Below are positions 38,859 to 47,164 of a stretch of DNA of 64,000 nt, in pieces; the first letter of the stretch is position 1, and each line of letters begins with the position of its first letter. A program made the translations under genes and the position numbers. The notes beneath the pieces were generated by a model that had not been told where the DNA came from, did no database searches, and saw nothing but the letters and a program-made list of their open reading frames with translations. The DNA comes from Alphaproteobacteria bacterium (GTDB lineage: Bacteria > Myxococcota_A > UBA796 > GCA-2862545), in contig JACKEP010000008.1 of assembly GCA_020632915.1 (NCBI GenBank), positions 62,001 to 126,000 on the forward strand, read 5' to 3'.

Positions 38859-40123
38859 GCCTTGTCCTTGCGGATCGGGATGTCGAAGCGCTCGATGTAG
38901 TCGGCGAACACCTCGTGGACCTGGGCCCGGTCGACGCCCATCATCTCGGGGCTGTAGCGGTGGGCCCCCGGGCCGTCGACGCGCTCCTCCTCGGTCTTGC
39001 GCTGCTCGAACAGCTGCACGTGGCGGGGGTCCCAGGGCAGGTCGAAGTGGGCGCACAGCCGGCGGGCCACGCCCTCGGTGTCCTGGACGAGGTCGGCGAA
39101 CCGCACGTCGAAGAAGGTCTCCTCGCGACCCCACGCCTCGCGGGCGGCGAGCGCGCGGTCGACCGCTTCACGGAAGCGCGTCATCACGTAGGGCCCCATC
39201 TCCTTGTGGTTGAACGAGCCGTACATCAGGCGCCGCGTGAGCGCGAACAGCGTGCAGTACGAGCTGACGGCGTCGAACGGGTCGCGGTGGGTCCAGATGA
39301 TGCACGCGTCGGGGAACACCTCGAGCAGGCTGTCGACGAACCAGAGGTGCTCGGGGCACTTGAGCACCATGTGCTGGCGCGGGTCCTGCTCCTGGAGCAC
39401 CTGTAGGTAGGTCTTGTACTCCTGGTAGGCCTGCACCATGTCGGCCTCGTGCAGCAGCCAGTGGCCGTAGTCCCGGAAGCCCGTCTGCAGGTCCCAGTTG
39501 AGCACCCGGAACGTGTTGACGAAGACGTACCAGCACTCCTCGTAGGTGTTGGGCTGGATGTGGTGGACCACGCCCATCTCGGGCGCCACGGCGTAGGACA
39601 GCTTGAGCGTCAGGTTGGCGGCGCGCTCGCGGCGGCGGACGTCGGTGGCCCGGTCGGCCGCGAACGGCATCGGGTTGAGCAGCTCCCAGAACTCCAGCGC
39701 GCGGCGGTCGTCGCCCATCGCGAGCAGGTACTGCAGCGTGGTGGTGCCGGTGCGCGGGAAGCCGAGCACGAAGATCGGGCGCTCGATCTTGTGGGTGAGG
39801 ATCTCGGGACGGCGCTTGAGCAGGGCCTGGAGCTGCAGGCGGTGGCCGAGCGCGGCCAGGTAGGTGGCGCGCACGATCTGGCGGGCGAACGGCGACAGGC
39901 CCATGGTGTCGACGTTGTCGATGACCCGCCGCATGCCCTCCAGGAACTCGGGATCGCCGAAGTCGTCGAGGCCGCCGTTCTGGCGCGTGGCGGACTTGAG
40001 CAGGCCGTCGACCGTGAGCTTGTGCACGGGGATGCCCAGGCCGCCGGCGAGGCCCAGCAGGGCGTTCGCGGCGCGGACCAACGGCGGGTACCGGGGATCG
40101 TCCAGGGTCACGTCGCGGGCCAC
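38855..40123 (-). CDS. PAPS-dependent sulfotransferase
   Basis: The 422-residue protein carries the 5'-phosphosulfate loop GFPRTGTTTLQ (121-131). It also has the 3'-phosphate region WTHRDPFDAVSSYC and the C-terminal RRLCAHFDLPWD seen in the Sulfotransfer_3 group. It moves sulfate from PAPS to a hydroxyl of an unknown small molecule, lipid or glycan. Long bacterial members of about 400 residues are common in Myxococcota and mycobacteria. Its stop overlaps the start of the VanX-like gene. No PAPS synthesis genes are present here. Confidence 0.9.
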   Translation of the reverse strand: MARDVTLDDPRYPPLVRAANALLGLAGGLGIPVHKLTVDGLLKSATRQNGGLDDFGDPEFLEGMRRVIDNVDTMGLSPFARQIVRATYLAALGHRLQLQALLKRRPEILTHKIERPIFVLGFPRTGTTTLQYLLAMGDDRRALEFWELLNPMPFAADRATDVRRRERAANLTLKLSYAVAPEMGVVHHIQPNTYEECWYVFVNTFRVLNWDLQTGFRDYGHWLLHEADMVQAYQEYKTYLQVLQEQDPRQHMVLKCPEHLWFVDSLLEVFPDACIIWTHRDPFDAVSSYCTLFALTRRLMYGSFNHKEMGPYVMTRFREAVDRALAAREAWGREETFFDVRFADLVQDTEGVARRLCAHFDLPWDPRHVQLFEQRKTEEERVDGPGAHRYSPEMMGVDRAQVHEVFADYIERFDIPIRKDKA

Positions 40124-40308
40124 GCGGTTCTCCGGGAGGCGGGGTCGGCTCGGCCCGGCTGTCTAACCCAAGCGCGCTCCGGCCCCACCCCGGCCACGTT
40201 CGTCCGCGTTTCGTCAGCGTCGGAATCTTGGACACCCCCGAGGTTTTGGCCCGCTGTCGCGCGCGTTACCGAGCGCGCGCAAGAGCCCCCCGCTCCCCTG
40301 GAGACCCC

Positions 40309-41445
40309 ATGACCCGCACCCTCTGGACCTCCGCGCTGTGTGCCGTCGCGCTCGCCGCGCCCTCCGCTGCGCTCGCGGGCAAGTGCGACAGCCTCGTGGC
40401 CGCTGCCAGCTCCGCCAAGGGCGACGCGCTCGTGTCCACCTACAAGCGCCTCGGCGCCTGCGACGGCGACGCGGCGCGCACGGAGTACGAGCGGTTCATG
40501 GTCAAGGCGGGCGACCTGGAGACGCTCGTCCCGCTCACGCTGTCGGCGATCTCGCTCGAGGCCCACACCTCGATCTGGAAGGGCATGGACCGCGTCCCCT
40601 ACGAGTTCCGCGGCCAGCTCGCGCAGCAGGTCGGCGAGGCGTGCAGCACGCAGCCCGAGGTCGTCACCTTCGTGCAGGCCGCCTACGTGGCGCTCAAGGG
40701 CGCCGAGTTCGCCACCTGGGTGCCCGCGATGAAGGCGTGCGAGGCCCCGGCGATGACCACGTGGCTCGAGGAGGTCCTCGTCGACCCGCCCACGTCCACC
40801 TACAACGAGAAGTACAACGCGGTCCTGCAGGCCTACGTCGACACGCGGCGCATGGACGCGCTCCCCACGCTGGAGAAGGCCGCCACGGTCATCGCCGGCC
40901 GCGGCGGTCCGCTGTCGCTGGTGCTCGACGCCATGCAGCGCGCCACCCAGCCCGAGAGCTTCCGCGACCAGCCCGACCCCGCCGACGTCACCACCGTCGA
41001 GGAGGCCCTGGTGCGCATCGCCCAGGCTGCGCCGCCCGAGGTCGCCCGTCAGGTGGCCGACCGGATCTACGCGCTGGGCTCAGAGCCCCTGGCCGCGTCG
41101 CTGCTGCCGTCGATCTACGCCGACCGCGTCCAGTCGGGCGGCGGGCTGATGTGGGTGGCCGCGGCCATCGAGCAGTGCGACGGCGACGCGGTCGTCCACT
41201 GGGTGAGCTGGACCGAGGCCCCCACGCGGCTGGCCGTGCTCGAGCCCGCCACGGCCCCGCTCCGCGCCGCCAAGCCCAAGCTCAAGTGCGCGGGCGACCC
41301 GTGGGTGGTGCGCGCCTCCGAGACGCCGGTCGCCGGCCGCGCGGGCGCCGAGGCCTTCGTCCAGGCGATCGTCGACGAGCTCGACGGCCAGGGCGTGAAG
41401 GCCAAGGACCGCGAGGAGACCAAGGTCACCGTCTCCGGCACCTGA
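40309..41445 (+). CDS. Secreted helical-repeat protein of unknown function
   Basis: ATG 40309 follows GGAG and starts a clear signal peptide (TLWTSALCAVALAAPSAALA-G). The 378-residue product is mostly alpha-helical with alternating helices, and may be a HEAT- or TPR-like superhelix (for example SLVAAASSAKGDALVSTYKRLGACDG). Cys residues recur in CDSL, ACDG, ACST, ACEA, QCDG and KCAG. No enzyme motif is visible. It converges with the glycosyltransferase-like membrane protein gene. It is a probable periplasmic scaffold. Confidence 0.78.
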   Translation: MTRTLWTSALCAVALAAPSAALAGKCDSLVAAASSAKGDALVSTYKRLGACDGDAARTEYERFMVKAGDLETLVPLTLSAISLEAHTSIWKGMDRVPYEFRGQLAQQVGEACSTQPEVVTFVQAAYVALKGAEFATWVPAMKACEAPAMTTWLEEVLVDPPTSTYNEKYNAVLQAYVDTRRMDALPTLEKAATVIAGRGGPLSLVLDAMQRATQPESFRDQPDPADVTTVEEALVRIAQAAPPEVARQVADRIYALGSEPLAASLLPSIYADRVQSGGGLMWVAAAIEQCDGDAVVHWVSWTEAPTRLAVLEPATAPLRAAKPKLKCAGDPWVVRASETPVAGRAGAEAFVQAIVDELDGQGVKAKDREETKVTVSGT

Positions 41446-41469
41446 GCCGGTCGCGACCGCGCCGCAGCG

Positions 41470-43188
41470 TCAGCCCGGCGGCACCAGGCGGTACAGCGCG
41501 ATCGTCTGGGTGGTGCCGGCCCACCCGCCGGTGTGGTCGGCGAAGGTGAGCGGGCGCGTGGCGAACGTCGTCTCGCGCCACGGCGCGGTCGTGGGCAGGA
41601 TCGGCGCGCAGTCCACCTGGCCGCCCGCGAGGTCGCAGTCGACGCTGCGCAGGAGCAGCACGCAGCCCCCCGGCACGTCTGGCGGGAGCGCGTCGAGGGC
41701 GAGCCGGCCGTCCGGCGCGGGCGGCAGGCGCGTGGTGCGCAGGTGGCCGTCGCGGCGCGCGGGGTAGAGCACGGCGTCGACCACCTCGGGGGCCTCGGGC
41801 GACGACGACCACACCCGCACCCGGCTGACGACGGCGCAGTCCGGCGCGTCGCGCAGCGCCGCGGCCACGAACCGGGCCTGGCGGACGAGGTCGGCGTCGA
41901 GCAGGCCCAGCCGCGGGGGCTCGGCCGTCCGTGCGTCGCGGTGGGCACGGAAGCGCGGCAGGACGTGCGTGGCCTCGGGCAGCACCGGCGCGAGCAGGGC
42001 CACCACCCACAGCGCCCGGACGGCGCCGCGCGTCGCCGGGATCGCCCACGCGGCGAGCACCACCCACACCGGCAGCAGCAGCGGCAGGTAGCGCCACACC
42101 TCCAGCACCGCGACCTCGCCGCCGGGACGGAACACCTGGCCGTGGGCCGCCGCGTAGTAGGCCTGGAACAGCAGGAGCGAGGTGACGGCGAGCAGCGCCG
42201 TGCCCGGTCCGTGTCGCAGCGCCCGCCACAGGCCCCGGACCACGAGGGCCACCGCCCCCGCCGAGACCGTCGCCAGCAGGAAGATCGGCAGGGTGAGCCA
42301 CGCGTCGTTCGCCGGGTTGATCGCCGCGCCGAACCACCGCCAGGAGCCGGGCCACGGCAGCCGCACCGGCGTGAGGTCGTTGAGGAACGGCGCGGCGCAC
42401 CACCACGCGAGCAGGCCCGCGACCACGGCGGCGCGCACCGTCCGCGGCGCGTCGTCCCAACGGGCCCACGCCGTGCGCCACCGCAGGCCGAGCGCCGCGG
42501 CCCGGGTGGGGAACCGCTCCGACCACGCGACGGCCACCAGCGCAGCACCTCCGAGGCCGGCCAGCTCCACGCGCATCGACGCGGCGGCGAGCGTGACGAG
42601 CGCGAGCTGGAGCAGCCGGAGTCCGCCGGGAAGCCCCCAGCGGCCAGTGACGGCGACGGCGCCCACCAGCAGGTACAGGCCCACGGCTGCGCCGGGCTGC
42701 ATCGACATCGCGGTGGACAGGGTCAGCGGACACGTCGCCCACGCGACCACGAGCAGCGCACCGAGCACGCGATCGCGCGCGAGACGCAGGACCACGTGGG
42801 CGAGCAGCAGCACGTCCAGCCCGGTGAGCCAGGCACTCACCGTGACCACCTCGGCCATGGTGGGCGCGCCGCCGGGCCGCAGCCGCAGCCAGAAGCCCTC
42901 CCACGTGGCGCCGCCGTGGAGGTTGCCCCCGGCCAGCGCCTGGAGTGCGGACTCGCCGAACCCCTCCTGGAGCGGGGTCAGCCAGGCGGTGGGCAGCCAC
43001 GCGCCGGCAGGACCGAGCCACCACGCCGTCCACGCGAGCGCGACGACGCCCGTGGCCACGGCGATCGCGCGGTCGCGTGGCGATCGCACGAACGGAGCCA
43101 CCTGCGCCGCCCACAGCAGCGCGATCGCGGCGTGCACCACGGCCGCCACGGCGAAGAACCGCGGGTCGTGCGCCCACGACGACGGCAT
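41470..43188 (-). CDS. Polytopic membrane protein, GT-C glycosyltransferase-like
   Basis: The 572-residue product has about ten hydrophobic helices in the first 400 residues and an extracytoplasmic C-terminal domain (about 420-572). That domain contains CAVVSRVRV, GGCVLLLRSVDCDL and the final TIALYRLVPPG. The layout is that of GT-C-type (dolichyl- or polyprenyl-phosphate mannose/arabinose) transferases. The first external loop has acidic residues (PLQEGFGESAL) but no clear DxD or DE motif. A lipid-linked sugar transferase is a reasonable guess, not a firm call. It stands alone, 24 bp from a converging gene. Confidence 0.7.
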   Translation of the reverse strand: MPSSWAHDPRFFAVAAVVHAAIALLWAAQVAPFVRSPRDRAIAVATGVVALAWTAWWLGPAGAWLPTAWLTPLQEGFGESALQALAGGNLHGGATWEGFWLRLRPGGAPTMAEVVTVSAWLTGLDVLLLAHVVLRLARDRVLGALLVVAWATCPLTLSTAMSMQPGAAVGLYLLVGAVAVTGRWGLPGGLRLLQLALVTLAAASMRVELAGLGGAALVAVAWSERFPTRAAALGLRWRTAWARWDDAPRTVRAAVVAGLLAWWCAAPFLNDLTPVRLPWPGSWRWFGAAINPANDAWLTLPIFLLATVSAGAVALVVRGLWRALRHGPGTALLAVTSLLLFQAYYAAAHGQVFRPGGEVAVLEVWRYLPLLLPVWVVLAAWAIPATRGAVRALWVVALLAPVLPEATHVLPRFRAHRDARTAEPPRLGLLDADLVRQARFVAAALRDAPDCAVVSRVRVWSSSPEAPEVVDAVLYPARRDGHLRTTRLPPAPDGRLALDALPPDVPGGCVLLLRSVDCDLAGGQVDCAPILPTTAPWRETTFATRPLTFADHTGGWAGTTQTIALYRLVPPG

Positions 43189-43242
43189 CCAGCTCCTCGG
43201 CCTGTCGGGCCGCGCGGGTGTGCGCGCCCGGACCCGCGCACT

Positions 43243-44142
43243 CTACCGTGCGGCGCCGTCGGACAGGTCGGTGGACACGTCGCTGGCGGCGTCGTCGGCG
43301 GGCAGCGCCTCGTCGAAGAAGAACGCCGGCACCGCCTCGGCCGCAATGACCGTGGACATCTGCGTGCAGCTGCCGTCGGGGGCGAGGTCGGCGCGCAGGT
43401 CGAGGGCGCCGAGCACGGTGGAGATGAGCGACGCCGGCAGCGCGTCGAAGCCCAGGATGTTGTCCTTGAGCTCCTGGATCGAGATGCCGCCGGCGATCAG
43501 CACGCGCCAGCCGTCCTCGGTGGGCGTGAGGCTGGCCTTGCCCCCGTGGAGCGTCAGGTCGATGGTCTCGTCGAGCACGCGCAGGGGCAGGCGGTACTCG
43601 AAGCCGTCGAGCACCACCGACCGATCGTCCTGCACCGCGGCGCAGGTGACGTCGGCCACGGGGAAGGCCGGGTTCGGGTCGAAGGTCTGGAACGGCAGGA
43701 TGCGATCGTCGCCGCCGATCACCGGATCGCCCAGCCCGCGCAGCATCGTGGCGTGGACGCAGTCACCGGGCGCGGCGGCCTCCCAGTCGTCGACCTGGAA
43801 CATGATCAGCAGCTCGCCCATGTCGACCGCTTCCTGCACCAGCCCTGCGAGGGCCTGGCCACCGGCAAGCTCGATGATCGGGATCAGGCCGGCGAAGGAG
43901 TTGTCGATGCCGGTGACGCCCGCGGCGTTGGCGTAGTCGGGCATGCCGCAGCCGTTGGGCGAGCCGCGCTCGGTGGCCACGCCGTCGAGGTCGAAGCCGT
44001 CGGACAGGCCCTCCTCGTCGGCGCCGAGGAAGCCCACCTCGGCGGCGAGCATCACGGTGGTGTCGGCCTCGGGCGCGTCGTCGGTGCCCGGCGGCGTGCA
44101 GGCGGCGGCCAGGGCGAGGAGGGGAAGGACCGCGTGACGCAC
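43243..44142 (-). CDS. Lipoprotein of the DUF1592/DUF1552 operon
   Basis: This is a 299-residue lipoprotein (signal MRHAVLPLLALAAAC) with four further Cys (NGCGMP, GDCVHA, VTCAAV, GSCTQM) and a beta-rich sequence. It starts one base after the stop of the DUF1552 gene, so it is the third gene of that operon. No family is recognised. Its association with DUF1592/DUF1552 proteins is repeatedly positional in myxobacteria-like genomes, but I cannot confirm homologues here. Confidence 0.75.
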   Translation of the reverse strand: MRHAVLPLLALAAACTPPGTDDAPEADTTVMLAAEVGFLGADEEGLSDGFDLDGVATERGSPNGCGMPDYANAAGVTGIDNSFAGLIPIIELAGGQALAGLVQEAVDMGELLIMFQVDDWEAAAPGDCVHATMLRGLGDPVIGGDDRILPFQTFDPNPAFPVADVTCAAVQDDRSVVLDGFEYRLPLRVLDETIDLTLHGGKASLTPTEDGWRVLIAGGISIQELKDNILGFDALPASLISTVLGALDLRADLAPDGSCTQMSTVIAAEAVPAFFFDEALPADDAASDVSTDLSDGAAR

Positions 44143-44143
44143 G

Positions 44144-45454
44144 TCACACCTCCAGGGCGCCGACGGTGGTGGTGGCCTCGAAGTCGTCGACGCCGAACGA
44201 CGGGGCGTCGATGCCCAGCGCGCGCAGGATCGTCAGCGGGGCCTTCGAGGCGTTCTCGGCGGGCGATCGGTAGTGCACGTTGCCGCGCAGCGCGCCGTCG
44301 GCCAAGCCGGCCAGCACGCACGGGTACTCGTCGATCGCGTGGGTCTTGCCGAGCGACACGTCGGACGTGCCGAGCACGATGGCGTGGTCGAGCAGCGTGG
44401 CGTCGCCCTCGGGGATCGCGTCGAGGGCGGAGAGGAAGTAGCTCATCTCCTCCATCGCCTTGACCGTGTTGGCGTGGACCGTGGGCTGATCGCCGGGCTC
44501 GTTGTGGGTGAGCTGGTGGTGGCCCTCGGTGGCGCCGGGGAACAGGTAGTTGCTGATCGGCGGCATGAACACCACCGACACCACGCGCGTCATGTCGCAC
44601 GCCATGGCCAGCGCCAGGATGTCGGCGATGGCGCGGCTCTTGGCGAACGGATCGGCCAGCTCCTCCTCGGTGGGCGGCGTGTCGGCGCGCCGGCACGCGG
44701 CGTAGTCGGGCGGGCCCTCGGCCAGGCGGGCGAGGCGCTGCTCGAGGTTGCGGATGCCGGACAGGTGCTGGTCGAGGCGCGCGCGATCCGTGGCGCCGAG
44801 CTTGGCGTTCAGGCTGTCGACCTGGCCCTTGACCACGTCGAGCACGCTCTGGCGCAGCGCGAGCTTGGGGTCGATCACCGCGTCGGTGCCGGGCTCGCGG
44901 AACGTGGGGCCGAACAGGCGCTCGAACAGGCGGTGGACGTCGCGCTCGGGCGGGTTGGGGCTGTAGGGCCCGTTGTGGGAGATGGCGTCCTCGTACCAGG
45001 CGCCGGCCTCGATCGACGGGTAGGCCGTGTCGGTGCCGATGCGCGACGCGATGATCTGGTCGATGGTGGGGCCGCCGAAGGTGTTGTTGCCCTCTTCGCC
45101 GATCTGCTCGAGACCGGTGAGGAACGGCCCGAAGCCCGAGTAGTGCGGGATGCTGTTGAAGGCCTTGACCTCCAGCCCCGAGATCACCGACAGCTTGGGC
45201 TTGTGGATCGCGAGCGGCGCGAGCTGGTCGGACAGCTGCCACGCGTCGCCCTCGCCGGCGCCGATCGGCGTCCACCGGTCGGGCAGCGTGCCGTTGGCCC
45301 ACGTCCACAGGCCGAAGCGCTTGGGGAAGATGGACCCGTCGGCCCAGGCGGTGCCGTTGGGGTTGACCATGCACTCCAGCGGCGGCAGGGCGATGGCGAC
45401 GGCGGCGCCGCCGAGCAGGCCACGGAGCAGGGTGCGGCGATCGAGGGTCGTCAT
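44144..45454 (-). CDS. DUF1552 family protein with Tat-type signal
   Basis: The 436-residue product begins with a twin-arginine-like signal (LDRRTLLRGLLGGAAVAIALPPLE). It continues with the DUF1552 pattern: RFGLWTWANGTLPDRWTP, a Ser-Gly-Leu turn in LSVISGLE, HYSGFGPFLTG, QHLSGIRNLEQRL, MACDMTRVVSVVF and SDVSLGKTHAIDEYP. It belongs to an alkaline-phosphatase-like superfamily related to DUF1501. It occurs with DUF1592 cytochrome-like proteins in Planctomycetes and Myxococcota, where the pair is linked to an unknown extracellular or periplasmic oxidation. ATG 45454 overlaps the DUF1592 stop (ATGA). Confidence 0.92.
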   Translation of the reverse strand: MTTLDRRTLLRGLLGGAAVAIALPPLECMVNPNGTAWADGSIFPKRFGLWTWANGTLPDRWTPIGAGEGDAWQLSDQLAPLAIHKPKLSVISGLEVKAFNSIPHYSGFGPFLTGLEQIGEEGNNTFGGPTIDQIIASRIGTDTAYPSIEAGAWYEDAISHNGPYSPNPPERDVHRLFERLFGPTFREPGTDAVIDPKLALRQSVLDVVKGQVDSLNAKLGATDRARLDQHLSGIRNLEQRLARLAEGPPDYAACRRADTPPTEEELADPFAKSRAIADILALAMACDMTRVVSVVFMPPISNYLFPGATEGHHQLTHNEPGDQPTVHANTVKAMEEMSYFLSALDAIPEGDATLLDHAIVLGTSDVSLGKTHAIDEYPCVLAGLADGALRGNVHYRSPAENASKAPLTILRALGIDAPSFGVDDFEATTTVGALEV

Positions 45455-47040
45455 TCGACCTCCCCCACCTGACGGAACATCGGGTTGACGGCCATCTCCA
45501 TCCAGAGCGGGAGCAGCCGGTGGTCGTGGGCGGCGAAGGCGTCGGTGAGCCACGTCATCGCGGCTTCGTCGCCGTCGGCCGGGTGGCGCCCCATCGCGTA
45601 GGACGCGAGCTGGCTGGTGAGGCAGGGGACGAAGCCCTCGTGCTCGCGGATCTTGACGCCGAGGTCGGCGCCGTCGGTGAACGGGACGCCGTCGACGTCG
45701 CCGGCCGGGTCGATCGTGGCGTCGGCCTCGAGCGTGCGGAACGCGCCCACGCCGTCGAACTGCTCCAGCCCCAGGCCCAGCGGATCCATCTTGGTGTGGC
45801 AGCCGGCGCACGACGGGTTCTCGAGGTGGACCTTGACCCGGTCGCGCAGCGTGGGCGCGTCGGGAGACGCCTCGGGGATCGAGGTGTTGACGCCGGCGGG
45901 CGGCGGCGGGAGCGGGTCGCAGAGCAGCGTGCCGCGGATGAACTTGCCGCGCAGCGTGGCGCTCGACGTGGTGGGGTGGGCCCAGATCGCCAGCGTGGAC
46001 GCCTGGCCGAGCAGGCCGGCGCGCGGCCCCTCGGGATCGAGCTCCACCGGACCGAAGCCGTCGCGGGACGGCGCCTTGACGCCGTAGAGCCGGGCCAGCG
46101 TGCGGTCGACGAACGTGTGGCGGCTGGTCATCATGTCGCGCAGGTCGGTGTCGCGCGTGAACACGAGGTCGTCGAAGAAGGCCAACGTCTCCTCGCCGGC
46201 AGCCTCCTTGAAGCCGTCGGTGAACTGCAGGAACACCGCCGGATCCTTCTGCAGATCGTCGAGACGGTGGAGCTGCAGCAGGTCGGACACCCACGCCCGC
46301 AGGCCGTCGTGGGCGCGCGGGTCGTTGATCATGCGCTCCACCTGAGCGTCGATCCCCTCGGTGGTGACCAGCTCGCCGGCCTCCGCGGCGTCGAGCAGCG
46401 CGTCGTCGGGGATGGTGTTCCACAGGAAGAACGACAGGCGGGAGGCCATCTCCCAGTTCGTGTAGCGGCGGCCGCCGTTCTCGGCGTCAGGCTCGCCCAG
46501 CTCGGGGCGCATCAGGAAGTCGGGCGACTGGAGCAGGCCGGCGATGGCGTACTCCAGGCCGTCGTGGAAGTCGCCGAGCACGCCGGCGGCACCCATGGCC
46601 ACCTCGACCAGCGCGCCGACCTCGGCGTCGGTGAGCGGGCGGCGCCACGCCCGGCGGCCGAACGTCTCGACGAACAGCGTGGCACAGCCCGCGTCCTGCG
46701 CGTCTGCGGGGGTGCACGGCATCACCGCGTCACGGTGGTCGTCGTCCATCGCCTGCTCGGCGATCAGGTAGGCCGCGCGCTCGTAGCGCTCGACGCCGCT
46801 CGGCGACACGGCGACCGCGGCGGTGCCGAGGGCCTCGAGCCCGTCGAGACGCAGCGACACGTCGAGGTCGGAGGGCACGTACACGTCGTCGGCGACGAGA
46901 TCGCGGACGGCGTGGGCGTACTGCTCCTGGGTGAGCGTGCGCAGCACGGGGGGAGAAGGCGTGACGTCGGGCAGCGCGGTCTGGCACCCCGCGAGGGCGC
47001 AGACCGTGAGCAGCGGCGTCAGGGGGCGGCGCAGGTGCAT
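45451..47040 (-). CDS. DUF1592-type multidomain protein with c-type heme motif
   Basis: I start at ATG 47040 because GAGG (47047-47050) is 6 bp away, against none for the ATG two codons upstream. The 529-residue lipoprotein-like product (LLTVCALAGC) has PSD-type domains in order: DUF1587-like (about 38-70), DUF1595 (about 115-150, FGRRAWRRPLTDAEV), DUF1592 (about 165-280, RLSFFLWNTIPDDALLDAA), DUF1588 (about 295-400, RAGLLGQASTLAIWAHP) and DUF1585. A heme-binding CAGCH follows DUF1588. It is thought to be an exported redox protein and probably transfers electrons with the DUF1552 partner. Confidence 0.92.
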   Translation of the reverse strand: MHLRRPLTPLLTVCALAGCQTALPDVTPSPPVLRTLTQEQYAHAVRDLVADDVYVPSDLDVSLRLDGLEALGTAAVAVSPSGVERYERAAYLIAEQAMDDDHRDAVMPCTPADAQDAGCATLFVETFGRRAWRRPLTDAEVGALVEVAMGAAGVLGDFHDGLEYAIAGLLQSPDFLMRPELGEPDAENGGRRYTNWEMASRLSFFLWNTIPDDALLDAAEAGELVTTEGIDAQVERMINDPRAHDGLRAWVSDLLQLHRLDDLQKDPAVFLQFTDGFKEAAGEETLAFFDDLVFTRDTDLRDMMTSRHTFVDRTLARLYGVKAPSRDGFGPVELDPEGPRAGLLGQASTLAIWAHPTTSSATLRGKFIRGTLLCDPLPPPPAGVNTSIPEASPDAPTLRDRVKVHLENPSCAGCHTKMDPLGLGLEQFDGVGAFRTLEADATIDPAGDVDGVPFTDGADLGVKIREHEGFVPCLTSQLASYAMGRHPADGDEAAMTWLTDAFAAHDHRLLPLWMEMAVNPMFRQVGEVE

Positions 47041-47164
47041 GGCCATCCTCGGAAGACTCGCGAACCACGGGCTGCGCAAGCTAGCAGACGGATCGTGCGA
47101 TCGGCGTGAACTCTGACGTCCGTGACGCATCGAAACGTTGACGCCACCGACATCGTCGGGGGAC

